Below, in pieces: positions 34,442 through 45,385 of a stretch of DNA of 64,000 bases. A program made the position numbers and the translations under genes. The notes below the pieces were generated by a model. The model was given only the letters and a program-made list of their open reading frames with translations, had not been told where the DNA came from and did no database searches. Where the stretch lies: the NCBI GenBank assembly GCA_034638255.1, contig JAWPGT010000001.1, positions 1,364,001 to 1,428,000 on the forward strand, read 5' to 3'. Within the stretch, counting starts at the first letter, position 1. Each line of letters opens with the position of its first letter. Source of the DNA: Coprinus comatus. Taxonomy: Eukaryota; Basidiomycota; Agaricomycetes; Agaricales; Agaricaceae.

Positions 34442-37345
34442 TCAAGTCAGATAATCCTTGCTCTTACTCCGTTGGTGACTGCGACTCTGGGCAATGGGCG
34501 GACCTGGGAAAGGAACCGAATCTCGTTTGCGTCTGGGCTCGCTGTCCTCTCTTTCGGGTACGACAGCAGGATCAGGTATTGTACCAGCTTGATACCTCTG
34601 CCAATCTTCAACCTTCAAGACAGATTTCCTCCTTGACGAGTTTCCAGCTAAACCAAGCCGATCCGCAGTCGCTGATCTTGTATGTCGCTTGGCTTCCTCT
34701 TCCTCTTTCCTTTGCTTTTTGTCTTTGTCTGCTACGGCTGCAAGGTCTGCATGTTTCCTCAACATGGTCTCTTTCTCCACTTTCCTTGCCCTTTCCCATC
34801 GTTCTTTAGCATTCCTAACATCAGCACTCTCTTTTTCCGCGCGAGTGACCGGTCCTTGCAAATTCTTGATTTTCTCCCGATGTCTTTCATTCAATTCCTC
34901 GAATGTCTTGACAATAGGTCCTTTCGGGGATGCGGGCTGAGGAACAGGGGCCAGTATGTTACCAGTAGAAGATCGACGAGGAGGTAAAATCGTTACAGCC
35001 GGACCAGAGGCAGAATGTGAATGCTTGTGTCCGGTGGTCGAATAACCAGCGTTCCCAAAACCAGTGACACCCGCCAGTCCAGACAGTTTCTTTTCCCGTG
35101 AGCCAGAAGCAATTTTTGCAAGAGGTACGTCCTCTGAATTATCGTCTCCTACGCTACCTGTACCACTTGCGCTTCGACTCCCACCGGCATGCAATCCGAG
35201 TTGACTCTCTCTTCTCTTGCGTTTTTCCAGTGCTTCTTGAACCGCTGTTGACATGGGTACTCGTGACGCGGGTGATGGGACGATAGGAGGAGTCACTCCT
35301 GATGGAGGTTGCAATAATTTACGCTCCTGAATATAGGCTTCCCAGTTTGCATCTTGCAAAGGCACGCTTGTTGGTCTCGAGATAGTTTCTCCCACTGCAC
35401 CCAATGGCGGGCTACGTGTTGCTGCTAGGGTTGAGAATTCTAGAGAATGAACACGGCCACGAGGATCGATTTCACGAGGGGGACGAGCGTGGGTAGCTGG
35501 AGGTAAAAGAGCTGTGGATGCATCAATACTTAAAGTACGCCTTGAAACTGATGAAGGTCTCCGAGACTGGTTGGATGGTGATGGAGAAGTAGTTGTCTCC
35601 GACTTTAAGATTTCAATCGACTTTCTGATATTCTCGATTTCCGCAACTAGCTCCTCTTTCTTCTTGAGAGCTTCCAGCTCCTGCACAGTCATCTCCTTGA
35701 GTTTGATGGGCTCCTTTTCGTGTGCAATAAAACTGGCAGGCACGTCATCTTTAATACCCAGTCCAAGGTCCAAGGCCGGAAGTGCCGGATTCTGCATGAA
35801 TGGTAACCGCGATCGACGGAGTTCTTCCTCTGGTGCAGGTGCGAACTTGAAATCTGAGAGTCCAGACATATGGCGTTGTCGACCATCGGTAAGAGTTGCG
35901 GGCGAGACAGAACCATCCCGGTCTTTCATCAGGGGCATGCTCGACGTTGTACTCTCCTGTCTTTTTCCAAGAGTAGGATGTTCTTTTTCCCAGGCGTCCC
36001 TCTCCTGCTTGTCATTTATGAAACGGCCCGCCGCCTGCAACTCTGCTTCCTCGTCGTGTTTCCTGCTCTCTTCTGCAATTTCCTTTAGCTTCTTTTTGAG
36101 GACTCTCATAATGCGCAGTTGTACGGCAATACCCATGAGGGCAACGGCTCCAATAATTCCTAATTCGATCTGCATAGTCTGAGAAACGGGAAATTGGATA
36201 CCATTTGTAGTATATTTTGGGAAAAGGCTGCGGAAGCCGAGGTTCCACATATAAAACTACCAAAAAAGTCAAAACACAAGCAGGTATTAATCGAGAGTGT
36301 CTTACCTCTTTAAGGCCAGCAGTAGTGTAACAATCCACGCCGAGTACAAAGGCAGAGGACCCAACAAAAGCCGTGGAGATGAGGACGACGTGGTAGTGGA
36401 TCTGATTTATTGTTGAATCATGCGGCGATGGTATGGCGCAAGGGAAATGATAAGCTCACCTTTGGTATGGTACTCAACGTAAATCCAACGACAGCCATGC
36501 CTGCATCAAGGGATGAGATTTTTGTGCTAGGAGACGGGGTGGATATGACTCGCCGATGTTCAAGATCCACCTGTAACCAATGGGTTTGATTATCCCGCCA
36601 TTGTGGAAGCATTGTATCCACAAGGCTAGTGCGAATCCACCCCATGCACCAATACCGTAGCGAGCACCTTTCCAAAAGAAGATGGAGATACCACCACCCG
36701 CTATTCCAGCTATAGTCGAAGCAAGGACGAACATGCCGCGCAGCATGTTACTTGGAGGATTGACCGCGGGCAAGACGCCAAAACGAATGATGAGGACGGC
36801 GCATGAAAGGGAAAGGGTGTAGAAGCCAATGAGGAAAAATGAAGTCCTGCAGGCATGTTGTCAGATGGGATGAAGTGTCAAATAGAGTTGGCATATGCCA
36901 TACCATCGGTTTTTGTGGCCCCAAAAGGCGGAAGGCAGACCAGTGATGATGAGGATAGCACCAAGCACACCGAACGCAGGGTCAACGCGAGTATCCTGTA
37001 TACAGTGAGGGTTTATAGCAGACCGGGGACAAGCGGACTTACGAGGACTATTGGCGCTGGCGATGTTTCTGACGGTGCAGCAGGGTCGGTAGATGACGGA
37101 GACGGACTGGACGTGGCAGTAGGTGTGAGAGTGTATGTAACATTATATGTTGTGGGGACGACAGTCTGGAACTGGGTGAGTGCGCCGTTGTTACGAGTCG
37201 ATGTTGTTACGGTAGTTGATCCAGTAGTAAGTGAGAGAGAAACAGGGAAGGTCGAGGTCGATGTGGACGTGGAGGTGGACTGGGACGGGTTGGACGACTG
37301 GGCGACTACCAGGCCAGCGAATGCGGCGAGGAGGAGAGGCCGCAT
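34442..37345 (-). CDS. TMEM198/TM7S3-like (DUF4203-type) membrane protein with long cytoplasmic tail
   Basis: The ATG at 37343-37345 gives MRPLLLAAFAGLVVAQSSNP, a clear signal peptide. Next is a Ser/Thr-rich extracytosolic segment of about 80 residues (repeated STST). Then several membrane helices in separate exons follow: VLGAILIITGLPSAFWGHKN, SFFLIGFYTLSLSCAVLIIR, MLRGMFVLASTIAGIAGGGI, GIGAWGGFALALWI and others, ending IELGIIGAVALMGIAVQLRI. This helix pattern with glycine-rich segments is typical of the fungal TM7S3/TM198-like family. The remaining ~570 residues are cytoplasmic, charged and low complexity: a coiled-coil-like start (RVLKKKLKEIAEESRKHDEE), Ser/Pro-rich linkers and basic helical runs (KDKKQRKEEEEAKRHTRSA). 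Function is unknown. The start codon is only 94 bp from the helicase stop upstream on the same strand. Confidence 0.8.
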
Positions 37346-37439
37346 GTGGTGGAAGGAGACAAGATGGGTCAGCTACTGGTGAATATGATGAGAGAAATCA
37401 AGAGTATATTGCTGCCCCTTTCGGCATCTCCGCGGTAAT

Positions 37440-39465
37440 CTACTCAAACTGCCCATAATGGACAGGTGCTACTCCGGCCTCCCTCAGAATCCTCCGCATC
37501 CGCTCGCCGTCGCTCAGCACTACACCCTCCGTCGCCGCCTCTACGACCGAAACAACGGTTCCCTGCCGTCCGAACCGTCCAACCCGGCCAGCTACATGCA
37601 GGTAGGCATCCACCGTCCGTCCGGTGACCTTGGGCCCGTCTGGGATGCCAAGTGAGAAGACGTGGGTCAGTGCCGGGAGATCTAGCCCTCGCGCCATGGC
37701 TAAAGTCGTCACCAGCAACACAGGATTCTCCTCTCCGCCGTCACTGTCTACCATCGGCTTCTGCGGATCCAATACCCTTGCATCCAGGCCCATCTCACGG
37801 AGTTCATACACCGCTCGATAGACAGGCGCACTCGACGGGATGACCAACAGTGCGATCCGTGGCACATCGAGAGCAACAGCCGTGGCAATCGCTTCTAGGG
37901 TATTCGGGTTGAAGGGGGATGGGGTGTTCTGATACCGTTCCATATACCCATCTGGAATGTTTAAAGTCAGATGTCTAACTGCCGTAGTACTAACTTACCT
38001 CCAATCACACTCTCAGGCTTGTGCCGCCCATCCAGCTGACCAAACATCTTGAGCTCCTCATTGACATCTACTTCTTCATTGGCTTCTACTTTCAGTGCAC
38101 CTTCGATATTTTTTATTTCTGTGTCAGACACCTCAAGGATGCTGTGCTTCACACGCCCAGTTCTTGCCGCCTCTTTGACCCGAGCTTCCTCCGTCGCCGA
38201 CCGTTCATCCGCTCTCAGCGGTTTAGATCCCGTGTTCTTCACTTTGACTATAGAGTCTTTGTTCAACCAGCCACTTTCTTCATACAAGTAGTTGCTCAGG
38301 TGAGTCCTCAGTGTTGCACTTGAAAGCACCAACTGTGGCCCAGGCATTTCTCCCGAACCCACAAAAGCACCCTTCCTGTACCTGTCATAATCTCTGTCCT
38401 CTCTTTCCTGGCCCCTCTTCCTATTGACACTCCTTCTCGCCACATATATTAGATCCAACAACTCCCTCGTAACCCCAGGATGCTTCTTGATCTTCTTCAT
38501 AGCCTTTTCATACGATCCCTTAAATGATCTTTCTGAATCCTTCTTCGGCACTGTTTCCACCAAGTAATCCACTTCATCTACCACCACCGTGCTCAAGTAT
38601 TGTAATGGTACCAAATCTGGATCTTGCTTGTATAAATCCAATAATGCTTGTGGTGTACTAATAAGAATATGAGGTTTTGTGTTTCGTAGTTTTGAAAAGC
38701 CGGTTGTGAGATGTTGTTGACCTTCTCGGGTAAGGAATTGAACTATTCGGTCCATGTTGATTTCTCCACTTGAACCCACGGCAATACGTTGTATCCAGTA
38801 TAGATATTGATGTGCGAGATTACTGTGAGGAACAATTACAAGCGAAGTAACACTCTCTTGTTGTTTTCCTTCATCATGTTTAAACCCTTTACCAATATAC
38901 TTGATACGCGGTTTTCCTAGTAGAGCCAATGCGATACCAAAAGACCTAACCAAATTCAATGTCAATGTAAACACATCTCCACGGAATAAACGCACTTTCC
39001 ACTGCCAGTATCATCTTTCAACATAATATCTTTACCTTCCAAAATGGAAGGTATGAACTTCTCTTGTGCTTTAGTAGGTCGTATCACGTCAGGATATGCA
39101 TGTTGTAATCCTTCTACTAGCGTTTTCCGAAGTCCAAGGTCTTCCCAAAGTTTCTTGTTTTCTTCGTCAGTATCTGCCTCTTTCATATTCTCTTTACCAT
39201 CAGTTACATTCATATTCGGATCATCGACGCGTATGCGAAGTATATCCGCATATGAATTCGAATTTGAAGAACTTGAACTAGTCGTAATTCCCCTTCTACT
39301 ATTCATCCCAACACCAACTGAACATTCACCTCTCTTTGAAATCCATCTTCTTCTATTTGTACCACCAGAAGTTAGAGCAGCTGTTGTCACGCGATATGAT
39401 GTGTTTGATATTGAACTTTTAGCAATAATAATGGCTTGAGGAAATCGAGGAGGAAGAGAATTCAT
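37440..39465 (-). CDS. MRH4: Mitochondrial DEAD-box-like RNA helicase, Mrh4 type
   Basis: The first in-frame ATG (39463-39465) gives MNSLPPRFPQAIIIAKSSIS, a plausible mitochondrial presequence rich in Ser, Arg and hydrophobics. Helicase motifs follow: RPTKAQEKFIPSILEGKDIM (Q-like region), DDTGSGK (motif I, intron after GSGK), SLVIVPHSNLAHQYLYWIQ (Ia), ILISTPQALLDL (Ib), VVVDEVDYLVE (motif II, DEVD instead of DEAD), LVLSSATLRTHLSNYL (motif III), VTTLAMARGLDLPALTHVF (V) and HVAGRVGRFGRQG (VI). DEVD and HxAGRxGR fit Mrh4, which in yeast assembles the large mitoribosomal subunit. About 640 residues in three exons. A CACGTG E-box lies 19-24 bp upstream of the ATG. Confidence 0.88.
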
Positions 39466-39789
39466 GAGCAAGGATGCATAAGGTCACGTGTATTGCGCGA
39501 TGGTTTCCTTTTTTCTTTTTGGATTCGGATCAAAATCTGCAAACACACGGATCAAAATAACAGCAATTTTATATTTAGATCATTTGTGCACAATTGTCCA
39601 GACTACTCAGAGCCACTCACCTACTCATGAGTCCTGTATAGCAAAAGTGATCAACAAGAAATTGAAATAAGTGATATTATTGAAGTCGGAGACTAGGCTG
39701 CACACAAGAGGTGTACATGAATATTGTATGGTACAAGAAAGATAGATAAAAACAAAACACCGAAAAAGAGTAATCGAAGTGTTGAAGTT
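39466..39789. other. Intergenic: MRH4 promoter and sugar transporter 3' end
   Basis: About 324 bp. A CACGTG E-box lies at 39484-39489 next to the MRH4 start codon. The rest is A/T-rich with no recognisable gene. Confidence 0.5.
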
Positions 39790-42548
39790 TCAATGATCGT
39801 GTTCATGTTCATTTCCAGAAATAGGTTGATACTCTCTCCTCTTTTTCCACCTAAACAATCCTCCAAACCATTCCCCAATACCACCACTTTCCGTACTTCT
39901 TTGTCGCCCTTGACTTTGATTTTGACCTTGAGTGTGACCATATCCATAAGTATGAGTAGAAGTAGCGGTAGGTGATTCAGGTATAGTTTGATGAATAGTT
40001 GATACTGGTAAGACATTTCCAACCAGTGAAGCTCTTTCCGATGAAGTGGGTGATTCGTTTTCTAGTCTTTCTTCCCTCTCTTCTATTTATTTTGTGTAAC
40101 GATTTGTACCGATTTGTGGAGATGATGGAGGAAAGGTAGCGTAAGAGCGTGGAAATTGGGGAATAGATGAGTGGGTTAAAAGAGGCTCATATGAAGATGA
40201 AAACAGACCTTCTCCAAATACAGCATCCATTTCTTCCAATGGTACACCTTTCGTTTCGGGGTATACTGTAATAAATTAAACATTTTAGTCCTTTCAATCT
40301 TTAAAAAAGTTTGAAAACACATTTGACTTACAGAAATAGACTATTGGGCACGAAGTTGGTTTTTAGTTTTTGATTCAAAGAAAGAATGGAGGAGAGTTTA
40401 CCTAGAACGAAACTGCAAACACAAAAGAACCCATGCATAGGATACAACCTCCATTCGATTAACTCTTGCAAATAGGGTGTCATCTCTCCCACTAGCCAAT
40501 TGAATGCCCAATTGGTTGCCGTAGATAATGAGACACCCTTTGCCCGTACTGTTAACGGCATAATCTAAATGATCAGGTTAGAGTTTTCCTGCAAGAAAGA
40601 TAAAAGTTTCCAATACCTCGGGGGGATACAACCACGGAATGGGTCCCCAACTATAGCCAAAGGCAGCATTGAATATTATAACGCAGAATACCACAGCTCT
40701 AGGTGTAGCCGGGACATCGATGTACATCCAATAACCAGTCGCGCATAGAGCACCTGCCATCTAGTATATTCGCATCACGCATTAACATTAGCGGTATGAT
40801 AAACTCTAGATGAGGGAAGAACGCACAATGACAGCTCCAGATAATAATATCGCACGACGACCCCATCTATCAACCAAGATCCATCTAAACAAGCAGGCTT
40901 CATCAGAAGTTTGTTACACGAGCTCGAAGTGAGATACTCACGGCGGCAATGTGCTAAGAATGTAGATAATAGAATTTATCCCTGTCATAAGTATAGCATC
41001 ACGACCAATCCATCCCGCTTCTATTCACCACATGAAACAAAATCAGCGCACTGTCACACGAATGCATTGTTATGAAACGTACGCTCGAATACTCGTGCTG
41101 GAACAACGTGTCAGCGTGTGTTTTTCATAATACCGAGACGAAAGATACTCACGAGCATAATAGGATATCACTACACGAACCAGTTCAAGCATCAATCAGA
41201 CCTCGTTAACTAGAATTACGATATCCATAGCAACGTACCATTAATCCCATTCTACACAAGGTCATAAGTACACGTTGAAAGCAAAAGGAAAACACATATA
41301 GAAGGCAATGACGTACCAATTGTGCAAAAGCTTGTGATGACATTGCGAGAAGTACGCGACGTTTATATTTCTTCCACATTGTCCTATAGGACCTTGACTC
41401 TCCGGACTCACGCTAATTAATATCGTTAATGTATATTTTTATACGAGAAAGATCTTGTCACTTCACCTCTTCTGCGACTTTGTCCTTTATTTCCTGGAAT
41501 TCAGCAACGGCGATGGGGTTATTAGGGTCGCCGCCATGAAGGTCTGCAATTACTCTCAACCCTTCTGATTCTTTGTCATTATCAATAAGCCATCTTGGGC
41601 TTTCTGGCATTAATAAAGATCCAACAGCGAGAATAGTTCCAATGACACATTGGATAAAAAGGGGTATCCTCCATGAAAGGTTGGAATAAATGAAAGAGCA
41701 AAAATAGTCCGTCCACTAATGCACACGGTTGAGTACGATTTGTAAGTGATATGTGATATGGAATGACGTACCACTGAAGCAGAGTATCCTATAATGTTTC
41801 CAGTGAACTCCATGCAAGCCAGAGCACCTCGCTAAAAGGGTTTAATTTATACCAAACAAAAGAGTACAAGAAGGTACACACTTACATGATTTGGTGGTGA
41901 AATTTCACTTTGGTAGATGGGAACGATAGTTCTAAGGAAGGCGTCAACAACACGAGCGGACCCGAATAACAGAAATGTGCGTACGAGAGGAGACCTACGC
42001 CAAACCCACTAACCACCCTTCCAACAATCATAGAGTAGAAACCAACTGTGAAGGTTTGAATGGCACCACCAATGGTAAATATCACGGCTCCCCAGAACAA
42101 TGTTCCCTTTCTCCCAATGAGATCTCCTACACGACCAGCAGCAACAGAAGTAACTAAACATAACAGTCAATGATCTGCGCCGACCAAAAGCGGAGTACGG
42201 GAGTAAAACGCACTGAAGGCTCCAATTTCTAGTACGGCAACCATTGTCCCGACCTGTAGCGCTGAAGGCTCATTGAAATACGCTCGGAACCATGTACCAG
42301 TGATAATACCACTCATAACGCTATGTAAAACGCATGAGTATACGCTCGAAAATGATGTGCATTTTATTACCCTTGGTCATATCCAAACTACACGACACAT
42401 GATACGTATATCAAAACGCTGCGCAAACAACATCTGGCAGATAGCTTACCAGAAAGACGCCAAGGCTGGCAAATATTGAGATGGCATAGAGTAACGGTTG
42501 GCCCACCAACCTGCGGCGGGAGGGATTAAAAATGAGATGGTTAGCCAT
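39790..42548 (-). CDS. MFS sugar transporter (sugar porter family)
   Basis: A 12-helix sugar:proton symporter-type protein split by many introns. The ATG at 42546-42548 gives MANHLIFNPSRRRLVGQPLL; an intron then joins FASLGVFL to FGYDQG. GRVGDLIGRKGTLFWGAVIF is the loop 2-3 signature, GRVVSGFGVGLLS the helix 4 signature and PESPRWL the loop 6 motif. QLNGINVISYYA marks helix 7 and VDRWGRRAILLSGA loop 8-9. PETKGVPLEEMDAVFGE is the classic end of the transporter core. A polar tail continues for about 90 residues to ISGNEHEHDH, stop at 39790-39792. The tail needs an intron with acceptor near 40084; two donors (about 40110 and 40229) both keep frame. Substrate is not predictable. Divergent from Mim2, 142 bp between start codons. 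Confidence 0.87.
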
Positions 42549-42690
42549 TTTGCATCCGTAGAGTATACTAGGATGAAAGTTCTTGTCAAGAGGTGCTACC
42601 TCCGCCCACTGACCCGAGAAGGCTGGAGCTCCACAGTTGATGCCAAAAATAATCAAGAGATCAATACCTCCTGCCTCTTACGTCCATCAC

Positions 42691-42993
42691 ATGCCTGCCT
42701 CCATCGACGGCACGTCGACTATATCCTCCTACGACGAAGATGAAGAGTATCGTTTAGCCCAGGAAGAGTGGGAAGAGAGTCTCCAACAGCTCAAGGACCT
42801 CGTGTCCATGGTCCTTCTCCCCTTTGTCGGCAAATGGTTGGGTCGCAGGTGGAGTCATTGGGGTGCGTCAACCACGTTCCAATCTTACTTCGACACTCAT
42901 CTTTCAAAAGCTTATGCTCGTTATCTGCGCGTCGGTCTTGGCAAGGCTTTTTTCCTCGGTGACCAGCGTCGCCTACAGGCTTCACAATACTAA
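42691..42993 (+). CDS. MIM2: Mitochondrial import protein 2 (Mim2-like), outer membrane
   Basis: A very small two-exon gene. MPASIDGTSTISSYDEDEEY is followed by RLAQEEWEESLQQLKDLVS, a hydrophobic segment (MVLLPFVGKWLGRRWSHW) and, after a short intron (about 42872-42919), AYARYLRVGLGKAFFLGDQ. The acidic N-terminus, EEWEES helix and single membrane helix ending GKWLGRRW match fungal Mim2. In yeast Mim2 joins Mim1 in the MIM complex that inserts alpha-helical proteins into the outer mitochondrial membrane. Length is about 84 residues, as expected. The intron preserves frame, so an unspliced message would also stay open and add about 16 residues. Convergent with the PPR gene, 55 bp between stop codons. 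Confidence 0.8.
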   Translation: MPASIDGTSTISSYDEDEEYRLAQEEWEESLQQLKDLVSMVLLPFVGKWLGRRWSHWGASTTFQSYFDTHLSKAYARYLRVGLGKAFFLGDQRRLQASQY

Positions 42994-43048
42994 GAAAAAC
43001 AATTGCAACTTAATTACGCAATACCTAATATCTAAGTGTGTTCAACAT

Positions 43049-45265
43049 TCATATCTGACTATGCTTTTGTACCAATCTAAGGAGCGACCCAGATGGTTGG
43101 AACCCAGACGAATACATCTCCTTTGTGAGCTGATTAAACAACCCCCATTCCTCTCTTCCCGCTATACCAGCCAACAGGATGTACCAAGTTGTATTTACCA
43201 TTGGAAGTTCTCTTTCTCTTATCTCCTGCAAATAGATCAATGCCTGTTCCACCCCATTCCCATATTCATTCACCAAACATGCTTTCAGAAGCGCGTGGTA
43301 AGCTGGCAAACCCAACACAACACCTCTTTTCTGTATCCGTTCACAAATATCATCGTGCCATTTCTGCCGTTCTTCGTCATCCATCCAGCGCATGTGGTAC
43401 ATCTGAGTCAACACTCCTGTATATGTGATTTCGTTGGGTTGATTCCGAGGGTCTTGTTCCATCTTGTGCAACATGCGCATGGCAGCATAGAAACTCTCCT
43501 GGCTACCCTCCCGAAGTGCGGTATTAATGAGGGCAGAGTAAACAGCCATGTTCCGCTTCACCCCTTGTTTGTCCATAAGTGACAGTACAAGTTCTGAGGC
43601 ATCCTTCTTTCTGGCTTTGAGGAGCGCATAATGAACGGTTGTGTAGGTGAACGCATCACCCTCTAGACCCATGCTTTGCATCTCTCTCAAAACCTTGACA
43701 ATTTCGCTGAACTTGCCCCGACGTCCGTGATACTTTATTAACGTGTTGTAGGTGACCAAGTCGGGTTTAGGACCATTGGCGAGCATATACGCGCGTACCT
43801 TGTCTGCTTCAGCGACGGAACCCTGCTGCAGTAAGCAATCAATAACGGTGTTATAAACAGATAAAGCTTTGTTATTAGAGGAGTCAATTGGCCTGCTCTG
43901 GTACTTTTGGAAAAGCTCCATGGCTTGTTCCGTTCTTTGAGATTTGAGTAAGGTAGAGATGATAGCACGGAATGTAAGGTCGTCGGGTTGAACACCTTGC
44001 CTGAGCATCATGTTCCAAGCTGTCAAGGCATCGTTGGTTTTTTGCATATTCCCGTAAGTATCGATGAGTGCCGTCCACAACCCAACACCAGGTTTAACCC
44101 CCCACGCAACCAAATCATCCCACAAAACTCGTGCTGAATCCTTCGCGTTGCATTTGAGGAAAGCGACAAGTAATGCTGACCAGCCTGTTTGATCCATGGC
44201 GACCAACTTGGTTTCAGAAATAAAAGTTGGGTCGGCAGCGATGAAAGCGTCCTTTGATGCTATTCCATTCTTCAGATTTCTATATAATTTCTCCAACCTG
44301 TCGATTGCGCGGGTAGACGAGAGGTTTTTGATTTTTCTGATGAGCGACGCTTTGTTAGAGACCAATTTGACGATATCAAGTCGAAAAAGGTAGTGTTTGA
44401 GTTTACTCGACAATTGAGCATCGAATCCCAAAGTTGACTTGAAGAAAATGGCATTGATCTCTGGGGCAAGCCAAACAGAGGTTTTAAGATATAAATCCGC
44501 TGCTCCTTCAAATGAATCCTTCATTGCATGAGCTGTAATGGCTGCCAACAATAGGTGAACTCGTCCATGATCTGATCCATGCCAAGAGTCTTTCAATTCC
44601 AAGTCCGTGACCAACATGTCCTCTACATCCTCCTCCGAATCATTCCTCCGCTTCATGGTTTCCATATCCCCAACCAATGTCATAAACCTGTCGTATAACT
44701 TCAAAACAGTATCCGCATCCCTTTCTCGGATATAATGCACCATTAAAGCGTTTAAAGCATCAAGAGAACCTCCTTTTGCAGCAAGAAGGGCAACATTCTC
44801 AAGAAGTTTAACAACGGAAGGATCCAATTCCTGTGGAAGCATTCTCCCTTTCCTTCTGGGTTCGTAGTATGACTTGATCATACATTTGGACAATTTCTCT
44901 AATTGAGCATTACTGAGAAGATGTAAAAGTCTCTGTTTGTCAAGTGATTTCCAATCTTCAAGTAATTCGCGATTGTTTTGTGAGAAGATTGAGTGTTCGA
45001 TAGAATGAATTAGATTTGTCAAGTACGCTAGTTTTTCGGGTGGGAGAACTGATGAACTTTGGGGTTGAGTGGATGTGTTCTTAAGTGATTGGAATATATC
45101 CTGGATAGATTCGGGTCGGGGAGGGAATGCGAATGCGGTGGTACCAGTGTGGGGGGTGGGTTGTGATGTTGGAGTGGTGTATCGACGTGAATGGTTAAGC
45201 AAATTGGGTGCTAGGAAGTCGAAAAGGAACGTCGACCGCGTGTGGGCAGCTGTATGGCGGAGCAT
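43049..45265 (-). CDS. Pentatricopeptide repeat (PPR) protein, mitochondrial
   Basis: A single uninterrupted frame of 738 codons, unusual here where most genes have many introns. MLRHTAAHTRSTFLFDFLAP looks like a mitochondrial presequence (Arg, Ser, Thr, no acids). PPR helices are recognisable in the C-terminal two thirds: VGLWTALIDTYGNMQKTNDA, LTAWNMMLRQGVQPDDLTFR, LSVYNTVIDCLLQQGSVAEA, LVTYNTLIKYHGRRGKFSEI and FTYTTVHYALLKARKKDASE. These repeats bind organellar RNA in a sequence-specific way, and fungal PPRs act in mitochondrial RNA stability or translation; no specific orthologue is assigned. It is divergent from the Cyp8 gene with 120 bp between start codons. Confidence 0.9.
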   Translation of the reverse strand: MLRHTAAHTRSTFLFDFLAPNLLNHSRRYTTPTSQPTPHTGTTAFAFPPRPESIQDIFQSLKNTSTQPQSSSVLPPEKLAYLTNLIHSIEHSIFSQNNRELLEDWKSLDKQRLLHLLSNAQLEKLSKCMIKSYYEPRRKGRMLPQELDPSVVKLLENVALLAAKGGSLDALNALMVHYIRERDADTVLKLYDRFMTLVGDMETMKRRNDSEEDVEDMLVTDLELKDSWHGSDHGRVHLLLAAITAHAMKDSFEGAADLYLKTSVWLAPEINAIFFKSTLGFDAQLSSKLKHYLFRLDIVKLVSNKASLIRKIKNLSSTRAIDRLEKLYRNLKNGIASKDAFIAADPTFISETKLVAMDQTGWSALLVAFLKCNAKDSARVLWDDLVAWGVKPGVGLWTALIDTYGNMQKTNDALTAWNMMLRQGVQPDDLTFRAIISTLLKSQRTEQAMELFQKYQSRPIDSSNNKALSVYNTVIDCLLQQGSVAEADKVRAYMLANGPKPDLVTYNTLIKYHGRRGKFSEIVKVLREMQSMGLEGDAFTYTTVHYALLKARKKDASELVLSLMDKQGVKRNMAVYSALINTALREGSQESFYAAMRMLHKMEQDPRNQPNEITYTGVLTQMYHMRWMDDEERQKWHDDICERIQKRGVVLGLPAYHALLKACLVNEYGNGVEQALIYLQEIRERELPMVNTTWYILLAGIAGREEWGLFNQLTKEMYSSGFQPSGSLLRLVQKHSQI

Positions 45266-45385
45266 CTCTATGAACCTTTTCTAAATATTATTGCAGAGCA
45301 TTTCAGGCGTTGTTTGGCAAGAACAATGGGACCAAACACAAAATGGTTATGTCATTTGGATGGGATATTCAAGTTTGTCTACACC

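Noticed and set aside
35514..36182. 222-codon plus-strand open frame
   Set aside because: It is antisense to the low-complexity tail of the TMEM198-like protein; the composition is a mirror of Ser/Lys/Glu codons.
36855..37382. 175-codon plus-strand Val/Asp/Gly-rich frame
   Set aside because: It is the reverse complement of the Ser/Thr-rich stalk and helix exons of the TMEM198-like gene.
42824..43582. 252-codon plus-strand open frame
   Set aside because: It overlaps Mim2 exon 2 in another frame and is antisense to the PPR gene C-terminus; the product shows no recognisable domain.
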